A DNA stretch of 64,000 nucleotides from Deltaproteobacteria bacterium (GTDB lineage: Bacteria > Myxococcota_A > Polyangia > Polyangiales > Polyangiaceae), in contig JACRCQ010000031.1 in the NCBI GenBank assembly GCA_016218915.1, positions 62,001 to 126,000 of the forward strand, in the 5' to 3' direction. The notes beneath the pieces were generated by a model. That model was given only the letters and a program-made list of their open reading frames with translations, made no database searches and was not told the DNA's origin. A program made the translations under genes and the position numbers. Positions 8,932 through 15,464 of the stretch are shown piece after piece (positions within the stretch are counted from its first letter, which is position 1; each line of letters starts with the position of its first letter).

Positions 8932-9761
8932 TGTCCGCCTCCCTTCTTGAAGACGAAACCGACGGCCAGCCCCATCGCGAGGGCGACCAGGACCGCGAAA
9001 GCACCGTAGAAGACCGGGTGATCGCTGGCGAGGCGGGTGAGCGCCGCTTCCACGCCCGTCTTGCGGATCACGACGCGATCGACTCCCCGGCCGATGAGCT
9101 TGCCGTTCTTGAAGACGAACGACTCGGCTACGTACTCGCCCTCGGTCGCAGCAGGCGGAAATCGGAAGTAGTGCTTGAACAGCGCGCCACCAGCGACATC
9201 GATGCGGCGCTCGTCGACGTTGTACAGGTTGGCCTGCGTCTTGATCCGGACGATGCCATCGAACGCGGCATCCCGATCGTCGGGCTGCGCGTCTCCGCGC
9301 AGCAGCTTCGTCGTCATTCCGTCCTTCAGCGTCGCATAGCCGATGCCGAGCTGCGAGGCCAGCTCCGGGCCGAGGATCTCGGCCACGGGACGCGTGGAGT
9401 GGATCTTGTACATGAGAGGCAGCCCGCCGACGGTGAGCTGCTTGACGTTCATCCAGAAGAGGCCGACTTTGCCGACGCGATTGACGGTGAGCGGAGGGTT
9501 GTGGGTGGAGGTCAGCTTGACGATGACGTCGGCGGAGGGGTCAGGGATCGAGCCGAAGAAGTAGACGAAGTCGCCGTTGTAGATGAGGCCGATGTTGACC
9601 TCGGGCTTGGTGGAGCTGGTGGTGATGGCAGGAACGCCGGTCTCCGCGGCGGGCAGGCCGGACGCGAACAAGGCGAGCACGAGCGCCGCGCCAGCGGCGA
9701 CGAAGGTTCGGACCCAGGTTCGGCGTGAGAGGCGTTGGGTCACAGGACTCCCTCCGGACAT
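8928..9761 (-). CDS. TIGR02186/Alph_Pro_TM family membrane-anchored periplasmic protein
   Basis: The 277-residue protein has an N-terminal signal helix (about residues 17-37), a periplasmic beta-rich body and one C-terminal membrane helix (AFAVLVALAMGLAVGF) with a short KKGGGH tail. The NIGLIYNGDFVYFFGSIP opening and overall plan fit the family named for putative alphaproteobacterial transmembrane proteins, often found beside TauE/SafE permeases. No enzymatic function is known to me. The start at 9761 overlaps the tauE stop as ATGA, so it is probably a partner of that permease. The family call is from memory of domain and context rather than an alignment. Confidence 0.75.
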   Translation of the reverse strand: MSGGSPVTQRLSRRTWVRTFVAAGAALVLALFASGLPAAETGVPAITTSSTKPEVNIGLIYNGDFVYFFGSIPDPSADVIVKLTSTHNPPLTVNRVGKVGLFWMNVKQLTVGGLPLMYKIHSTRPVAEILGPELASQLGIGYATLKDGMTTKLLRGDAQPDDRDAAFDGIVRIKTQANLYNVDERRIDVAGGALFKHYFRFPPAATEGEYVAESFVFKNGKLIGRGVDRVVIRKTGVEAALTRLASDHPVFYGAFAVLVALAMGLAVGFVFKKGGGH

Positions 9762-10687
9762 CAATGTCCGCCAGACGCTCCTGCGAGCGTGATGAGGTTG
9801 GAAGGTGGCAGCAGCAGGTCCACGACGAACTTGACTGCAAATGCGAGAACGATGAGTGCGAGCAGGATGCGAATCTGCTCGCCACGCAGGCGCCGCCCTA
9901 CCCGTGCGCCGAGCTGTGCGCCGATGGTGGAGCCGACCAGCAACAGCATTGCCAGCACGATGTCGACGGTGTGGTTGGAGATGGCCTGCTGGAACGTGAC
10001 GTTCGCAGTGGTGATGACGATCTGGAAGAGGTCGGTGCCGACCGCGACGATGGTGGGCATGCCGATGACGTAGATCATGGCAGGGACCATGATGAAGCCG
10101 CCTCCGACGCCGAGCAGCGCAGCGAGCGTGCCCACGAGCATGGCGATGAGAAAGGGGAATACCGCGGAGGTTCGAATGCCGGATTGCGTGAAGGTCATCT
10201 GCAGGGGAAGGCGTGTCCACACCGACGCCTTCCGCGGCTTTCTGGGACCTTCCGCTGCGCGGACGCCACGCTTGCGGAGCGTCGACAGGCTCTCCCAGAA
10301 CATCGCAATGCCGATGGTGGAGAGCATGAGCACGTAGGTGGACTTCATGACGAACTCGACGTTGCCGAGTGCGCGCAAGAGCTTGACGAGCTGAACGCCA
10401 GCGGTGCCGCCGACGATGCCGCCAGCGAGCAGGACGGAGCCGAGCTTGAAGTCGACATTGCGCAAGCGCCAATGTGCGTAGGCGCCGCTCGCGGCGCCTG
10501 CGACGATCTGGTTGCTGTCGCTTGCGGCGGCGATGGCGGGCGGGATGCCGGCCATCATCATGATCGGCGTCATGATGAAGCCGCCGCCGACGCCAAAAAG
10601 ACCTGACAGGAAACCGACGATGCCGCCGAGGCTGAGCAGGAGAAACACGTTGATGCTCATGCCGGCGATTGGCAGGTAGACCTCCAT
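9761..10687 (-). CDS. TauE/SafE-family sulfur-anion exporter (first copy)
   Basis: The 308-residue permease has the two-fold repeated TauE/SafE signature: GLFGVGGGFIMTPIMM in the first half and LLGVGGGFIMVPAMIY in the second, each opening a four-helix bundle. Members export or import sulfite, sulfoacetate, taurine-derived sulfonates and related anions. In this island sulfite or thiosulfate efflux is the simplest reading. The start at 10687 (MEVYLPIAG) was chosen over a 25-residue longer frame that is basic and proline-rich. A promoter-like pair lies immediately upstream, close enough that the transcript may be nearly leaderless. It is the first gene of a three-gene minus-strand operon. Confidence 0.88.
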   Translation of the reverse strand: MEVYLPIAGMSINVFLLLSLGGIVGFLSGLFGVGGGFIMTPIMMMAGIPPAIAAASDSNQIVAGAASGAYAHWRLRNVDFKLGSVLLAGGIVGGTAGVQLVKLLRALGNVEFVMKSTYVLMLSTIGIAMFWESLSTLRKRGVRAAEGPRKPRKASVWTRLPLQMTFTQSGIRTSAVFPFLIAMLVGTLAALLGVGGGFIMVPAMIYVIGMPTIVAVGTDLFQIVITTANVTFQQAISNHTVDIVLAMLLLVGSTIGAQLGARVGRRLRGEQIRILLALIVLAFAVKFVVDLLLPPSNLITLAGASGGH

Positions 10688-10693
10688 TGCTTG

Positions 10694-10722
10694 AGAGTAG
10701 GAGCCCCGGGAATTGGGGTCAA
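10694..10722 (-). promoter_or_regulatory. Candidate sigma-70 promoter for the tauE/Alph_Pro_TM/uspA operon
   Basis: On the minus strand TTGACC (10722-10717) and TACTCT (10699-10694) are separated by exactly 17 bases. The -35 box is a 5/6 match and the -10 box 3/6. The expected start of transcription falls at or next to the ATG at 10687, so the transcript may be leaderless. Prediction by eye only. Confidence 0.35.
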
Positions 10723-10838
10723 GGCGCGGGGGCGGTAGCGCGCGAGGGCCGATTCCGGCCAAGGCTGAATTCTGTCCGGTGAGGAAGAATCCTGTGCTCA
10801 GGAAGGGCGGTTTTCTTGGGGCCGATCGCGCTATCGGC

Positions 10839-10867
10839 TTGACCCCGCAAGCATGGATTCATAGCAT
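10839..10867 (+). promoter_or_regulatory. Candidate sigma-70 promoter for the right-hand operon
   Basis: TTGACC (10839-10844) and TAGCAT (10862-10867) are separated by 17 bases; matches are 5/6 and 4/6. Transcription would begin near 10874, leaving about 25 bases of leader before the ATG at 10900. The TTGACCCC core is the same as in the opposing minus-strand candidate, which suggests the two divergent operons are expressed in a similar way. Confidence 0.45.
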
Positions 10868-10899
10868 CGAAATAGCAGCGGGAGGCTCGACGCAAGGCC

Positions 10900-11733
10900 A
10901 TGGCGATCATTACCATCTCCAGAGGATCGATGAGCGGCGGCGAGGCCCTGGCCTCGTGTCTGGCAGGTAAGCTGGGATACCGGACCGTGGCGCGCGAGGT
11001 GCTCGTGGAAGCCGCGGCGAAGATCGGGGCCAGCGAGCAGACGTTGACGCAGAAGTTCGAGTCGAGCCCGGGCTTGTGGGGGAGACTGACGTCGAACCGG
11101 CGCTTGTACGTGATCGCGGTCCAGGCTGCGCTCGCGGAGCAGGTGTTGACCGACGATCTGGTGTACCACGGCCACGCGGGGCACCTGCTGCTCAAAGGGG
11201 TTCCCAATGTCTTGCGCGTCAGGCTGATTGCGCCGATCGAGATGCGCGCCCGTGCGGTGGAAGCGCGGCAGAACATCTCGCGCGAAGCGGCGATGGAATA
11301 CATTCGCGAGGTGGACGAGGATCGCGTTCGCTGGACGAAGCTTCTGTATGCTGTGGATTGGAGAGATCCTGCGCTGTATGACGTGGTTCTGAATCTCGAA
11401 ACGATGACGATCCCGACAGCCTGCTCGGCATTGACGGGGATCGTCAAGCAGCCGGACTACGCAACGACGCCGGACACGACGCGGCGAGTCGAGGACTTCG
11501 TACTCGGATGCAGGGTGCGGCTCGCGCTCGCGTCCGATCCAAGAACCCGGGCGGTCGAGTTCGACGTGAAGGCCTCGGGCGGGGTCGTATCTCTGCAAGG
11601 AGAGATGCCGAACGCTGGGATGATGACGCACGTGAACCTGCGTGATCAGCAGTGGATCGTGGAGACGGTGCGCGGCATACCGGGTGTGAAGGAAGTGCGG
11701 CTGAACATGGAGACGTTCGACGCCTATCACTGA
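10900..11733 (+). CDS. Cytidylate kinase-like protein with C-terminal BON domain
   Basis: The 277-residue protein has two parts. Residues 1 to about 185 resemble the cytidylate-kinase-like family (MAIITISRGSMSGGEALASCLA opening, REVLVEAA, a RVRLIAP strand, then DEDRVRWTKLLY), but the P-loop is changed from GxxGxGK to SRGSMSGG, so classical CMP kinase activity is doubtful. Residues ~195-275 form a BON-like repeat (DVKASGGVVSLQGEMPN and IPGVKEVRLNME), a fold usually seen in periplasmic or lipid-binding proteins. It is the first gene of the plus-strand exporter operon. A regulatory nucleotide-sensing role is inference. The start has a GGAGG 14 bases upstream, somewhat far. Confidence 0.7.
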   Translation: MAIITISRGSMSGGEALASCLAGKLGYRTVAREVLVEAAAKIGASEQTLTQKFESSPGLWGRLTSNRRLYVIAVQAALAEQVLTDDLVYHGHAGHLLLKGVPNVLRVRLIAPIEMRARAVEARQNISREAAMEYIREVDEDRVRWTKLLYAVDWRDPALYDVVLNLETMTIPTACSALTGIVKQPDYATTPDTTRRVEDFVLGCRVRLALASDPRTRAVEFDVKASGGVVSLQGEMPNAGMMTHVNLRDQQWIVETVRGIPGVKEVRLNMETFDAYH

Positions 11734-11784
11734 GGGTCGCACGGCAGCCTGGCTGCGTGCGGATGTCCTGCCGGGGAGATAGCA

Positions 11785-11973
11785 ATGTCCTGGATGGATT
11801 GGCTGGCACGGCTTGGAATGGATGCGGATCCGTCGAAGCCTGGGTTTCAACCGCAGACGTCATATCTCGTCACGTGTCTCGTGATGCCCATTGCGATCGG
11901 GCTGCTGGTCGGCGTGGGACTGCGGGTCATCGAGAAAATCTTCAACGTCGAGCTTGGCAAGGGGGGGCACTGA
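11785..11973 (+). CDS. 62-residue single-span membrane protein, exporter-associated
   Basis: This small protein has a hydrophilic N-terminus with tryptophans (MSWMDWLARLGM), one clear membrane helix (about residues 28-50, VTCLVMPIAIGLLVGVGLRV) and a short tail ending GKGGH. Codon use is normal, a GGGGAGA stretch precedes the ATG, and its TGA overlaps the second tauE start as TGATG, so it is very likely translated. I do not recognise the family. Its position, coupled to the permease, suggests an accessory subunit or assembly factor for that transporter. Confidence 0.75.
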   Translation: MSWMDWLARLGMDADPSKPGFQPQTSYLVTCLVMPIAIGLLVGVGLRVIEKIFNVELGKGGH

Positions 11974-12911
11974 TGAGCGCCGGCGAATTCTCCTTCAACC
12001 TGGCGAACATGCCATGGATGATCGTATTCGGCCTCATTGTGGGCGCGCTCGGAGGGTTCTTCGGCGTCGGCGGTGGGTTCCTGATGGTCCCCATGCTCAA
12101 CGTCGTGTTCGGCCTGCCCTACAACGTCGCCGTGGGCTCGGATCTCGGCCAGATGTGCGGGATGTCGACCGCCGCGACGGTGCGTCACATGAGGTTCGGC
12201 AACATCGACTTCAAGCTGGCGACGCTGATGATCGTGGGAACCGCCACAGGCGTCGAAGCGGGCGCCCGGATCCTCGAAGTGCTCAAGCATGCCGGGTCGA
12301 TCATGGTTGCCGGCAAGAACATCGACCTGATGACGCTGATCATGAGCGGCGTGTACGCGGCGCTGCTGATCTTCCTGGGTCAGGCGATGATTCGGGAAAG
12401 CATGCGGACCCTTCGGCGGGAAGCGGGTCAGGTGGAGATGTCGTCCGAGGTCCCGGCCTCCGGATACGTGCTCAAGATTCGCGGGCTGAAGCTGTGGCCG
12501 ATGGTCTCCCTTCCCGCATCGGGGATCGAATCGATCTCTCTGTGGGTGATTCTGGGAATCGGCTTTGCCACGGGTCTGCTGTCCGGCATGCTGGGCGTGG
12601 GAGGCGGCTTCATCCGCATGCCGGCCCTGGTCTACATCATGGGCTGCCCGACCGTCGTGGCCGTGGGCACGGACCTGTTCGAGATCATGTTCAGCGCGGC
12701 GTTCGGAGTCGCGACCCACGGATTCAAAGGCAACGTGCACCTCGTGGTCGTCCTCGCACTTCTCATCGGCACCACCGTCGGCGCGCAGATCGGCGCTTCC
12801 TACACGCGTCGGGCCGGGGGGCCTAGAGTGCGATTCGGATTCGGAGCTCTTGCGTTCGTCGGCGTGCTCATGGTGGTGGTCAAGCTCGCGTTGAAGCTGA
12901 CGATGGGCTGA
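11973..12911 (+). CDS. TauE/SafE-family sulfur-anion exporter (second copy)
   Basis: The 312-residue permease again has both halves of the family signature: GGFFGVGGGFLMVPML and GMLGVGGGFIRMPALVYI, with about eight membrane helices and a long cytoplasmic linker between the halves (roughly residues 145-170). It differs from the first copy in the linker and in the second-half loop (AVGTDLFEIMFSAAFG), so the two may carry different substrates or work in opposite directions. It is coupled to the 62-residue peptide upstream, and the next gene begins 2 bases after its stop, so it shares a transcript with the dikinase-like genes. Confidence 0.88.
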   Translation: MSAGEFSFNLANMPWMIVFGLIVGALGGFFGVGGGFLMVPMLNVVFGLPYNVAVGSDLGQMCGMSTAATVRHMRFGNIDFKLATLMIVGTATGVEAGARILEVLKHAGSIMVAGKNIDLMTLIMSGVYAALLIFLGQAMIRESMRTLRREAGQVEMSSEVPASGYVLKIRGLKLWPMVSLPASGIESISLWVILGIGFATGLLSGMLGVGGGFIRMPALVYIMGCPTVVAVGTDLFEIMFSAAFGVATHGFKGNVHLVVVLALLIGTTVGAQIGASYTRRAGGPRVRFGFGALAFVGVLMVVVKLALKLTMG

Positions 12912-12913
12912 GC

Positions 12914-15463
12914 ATGGCCGGGCTGTGGCAGCAATGGTGCGACTGGCTGGGAGTTCGTCGCAAGCGGACTGCCATCCAACAGCGTTTCGAGAAGTTCATT
13001 GCTGCTTGTGCTGCGAACGACGAGTTCCTGTCAGGGCTGGCGAGGATGATGGAGCGCGCGGACTCGCCTGCGCAGCTGAGCATGTCCGAGGTCCACGGCT
13101 ACTATGAAGCACTCAGCGACGCCGCGGCCACGATGGTCGCGTCCATGGTGGCCATGTCGGGTGAGCGATACTCCGCGCTCCCTTCCCGCCTCGAGAGCAT
13201 GTGTCGCCAGATCGAGATCTCGGTCCTCAAGGAGCGCCCGATCGAGGCGCTTCCGCTGGTCGTGTGGCCCGACGCGCCAGAGGCAGAGAATGTCGAGGTC
13301 GTCGGCGGCAAGACCGCCAATCTCGTAACCATCGCCCGGCGCACCAGCGTGTCGCTCCCTCCGTTCTTCGCAGTGACCACGCGGGGATATCACCAGTTCA
13401 TGGAGGCCACCGGGCTGGCCGTGAGGGTCGGAGAGCTCCTCGACTCGCATCGGCTTGCGGACGCTCGATCCGTGCGCCGTGCGAGCGCGGAGCTGGTGGG
13501 CGAGATTCTCTCCGCGACCGTTCCCGCGGACCTCGCGAAGGAGATTCACCGGGCGTTCGTGAAGCTCCGCGCGATGCAGCAGGACGACTTCGGCGTTGCG
13601 GTTCGCAGCAGCGCCGTGGTGGAGGACACCGAGCGTTCTTTCGCGGGCCAATTCGAGACCGTCCTCGGCGTCAGGGAGGACGGTCTGATGGACGCGTACA
13701 GGCGCGTGGTCGCGAGCAAGTACAGGCCCGAGGCGATCGAGTACGCGCGGCTGTGCGGCTACATCGACGAAGAAGTCGCAATGCCCGTGCTCGTCATGGC
13801 CATGGTGCAGCCCCACGCAAGCGGCGTCGCCTACTCGTGCGATCCGGACAAGAGAGAGCGTGCCGTGGTCACCGCTGTCCGCGGACTCGCCGAGGCTTCC
13901 GTCGATGGTCGGGTGGTCCCCGACCGGTACCACGTGAGCCGGAGCACGCCCCACAAGATCCTCAAGACCGTGCTTGCCTCCAACCGCACCATGCTCCGGT
14001 GCAGCAGCGTCGGAGGCACGGTGGAGGAGCGGATTTCCGAGGATGCCGTTGCTCCGGCGATCGAGTCTGCGCAGGCCATCGAGATCTGCCGACTCGCGCT
14101 GCGGATCGAGGAGCTTCTCGGGCATCCTCAGGATATGGAGTGGGTCATCGACAGCGCGGGGAAGCTGCACGTGGTGCAGTGCCGTCCACTTCGATGCAAC
14201 GAGCCCGATCCAGACGGGGAAATCCCAGCCGAGGAGCCGCTGGGGCACCGCATCCTCGCTGCCGGGGCCACCAGCACGAGCCCCGGGGTTGCGATCGGCC
14301 GCATCGCCCGGATCAACTCGGTAGAGGAATCGGAGGGCGTCCCGGACGGCGCAGTCCTGGTAGTGCCCACGACCTCGCCCAGGCTTGCAGCCGTCGTTGG
14401 ACGCGTCGCCGCGATCGTGACCCAGACCGGGAGCCCCACCGGACACATGGCCACCGTTGCGAGGGAGTTTCGCGTCCCGCTTCTGGTGGGCGTCGACATC
14501 GACACGTGCGGCTTCGTGGAGGGGATGACGGTCACGGTCGACGGTCGAAGCGGCACGATCTACGAAGGAGAGGTGAAGGCGCTCTTGGCCGCGAGTCGCG
14601 AGCGGAGTCGATCCGAGCGCAATCCGGTGATGCAGTGCCTGACGCGCCTGGTGCAGGCGGTGTCGCCGCTGACGCTTCCGGCGCCGGACTCCCCGGACTT
14701 CAAGATGGAGAACTGCACGACCCTGCATGACATTGCGCGGTTCGTGCACCAGAGCGTGATGGCGGAGATGTTCTGCATCGACGAGCTGCCCACTGCAGAG
14801 AGGCGCGCGGCCAAGCGATTGCGCTGGCGCGTGCCCATGGAGGTGCAGATCCTGGACCTCGGCGGTGGCGTGGCCCAGGAGGCAGACGCGGAGATTGCGC
14901 CGCAGGATGTGCGCTCCGTGCCACTGCTGGCCTTGATCGAGGGGATGACGGACCCACGCCAGCGATGGGCCGGCCCCGTGGGGTTCGATCTGAAGGGCTT
15001 CATGTCGGTGGTGGTGAGGAGCGCGGCGGACGACCAGCGCTACGGGGAGCCGAGCTTCGCGCTGTGCTCGAACGAGTTCGTGCACTTCAGCTCGCGGCTT
15101 GCGTATCACTTCGCGACCGTCGACGCGATGTGCTCCAGCTCCCCGAATCGCAACTACGCACGCTTCGTGTTCTTCGGCGGTGCAGCCGTCGCGGAGCGCA
15201 GGGAGTGGCGAGCGCACTTCCTCGGGACGGTGCTCCTGCACAACGGATTCGAGGTGGTCCGCAACGGCGACCGGGTGGAAGCGTTTCTGGGCAAGCGCCC
15301 GTCCGCAGCGATCGAGGAGAACCTCGTGATGGTCGGCCGGCTGATGGTTGCGGCGCGACACCTCGACATGCTGATGGAGAACCGGGCCACGGCCGAGGCC
15401 TACGCCAATGCGTTTCTGACCGGGGACTTCGGCTTCGAGTTCGTCCGCCGGGGAATCACCTGA
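12914..15463 (+). CDS. PEP-synthase-like protein: ATP-grasp, phospho-His swivel and unknown C-domain (copy 1)
   Basis: The 849-residue protein has a helical N-terminal ~110 residues, then a PPDK-type ATP-grasp domain (GGKTANL, VAVRSSAVVEDT, DMEWVIDSAGKLHVVQCRPL), then the PEP-utiliser mobile domain in which the phosphoryl-carrying histidine is kept (TQTGSPTGHMATVAREFRVP). The PEP/pyruvate TIM barrel that should follow is absent. About 270 residues of a domain I do not recognise take its place, with CTTLHDIARF, ILDLGGG, FDLKGFMSVV and RLAYHF motifs. The plan suggests an ATP-driven phosphotransfer to an unknown acceptor, somewhat like rifampin phosphotransferase or PEP synthase. It is one base pair from its paralogue and lies between a sulfur-anion exporter and qmoABC. 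Confidence 0.82.
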   Translation: MAGLWQQWCDWLGVRRKRTAIQQRFEKFIAACAANDEFLSGLARMMERADSPAQLSMSEVHGYYEALSDAAATMVASMVAMSGERYSALPSRLESMCRQIEISVLKERPIEALPLVVWPDAPEAENVEVVGGKTANLVTIARRTSVSLPPFFAVTTRGYHQFMEATGLAVRVGELLDSHRLADARSVRRASAELVGEILSATVPADLAKEIHRAFVKLRAMQQDDFGVAVRSSAVVEDTERSFAGQFETVLGVREDGLMDAYRRVVASKYRPEAIEYARLCGYIDEEVAMPVLVMAMVQPHASGVAYSCDPDKRERAVVTAVRGLAEASVDGRVVPDRYHVSRSTPHKILKTVLASNRTMLRCSSVGGTVEERISEDAVAPAIESAQAIEICRLALRIEELLGHPQDMEWVIDSAGKLHVVQCRPLRCNEPDPDGEIPAEEPLGHRILAAGATSTSPGVAIGRIARINSVEESEGVPDGAVLVVPTTSPRLAAVVGRVAAIVTQTGSPTGHMATVAREFRVPLLVGVDIDTCGFVEGMTVTVDGRSGTIYEGEVKALLAASRERSRSERNPVMQCLTRLVQAVSPLTLPAPDSPDFKMENCTTLHDIARFVHQSVMAEMFCIDELPTAERRAAKRLRWRVPMEVQILDLGGGVAQEADAEIAPQDVRSVPLLALIEGMTDPRQRWAGPVGFDLKGFMSVVVRSAADDQRYGEPSFALCSNEFVHFSSRLAYHFATVDAMCSSSPNRNYARFVFFGGAAVAERREWRAHFLGTVLLHNGFEVVRNGDRVEAFLGKRPSAAIEENLVMVGRLMVAARHLDMLMENRATAEAYANAFLTGDFGFEFVRRGIT

Positions 15464-15464
15464 C

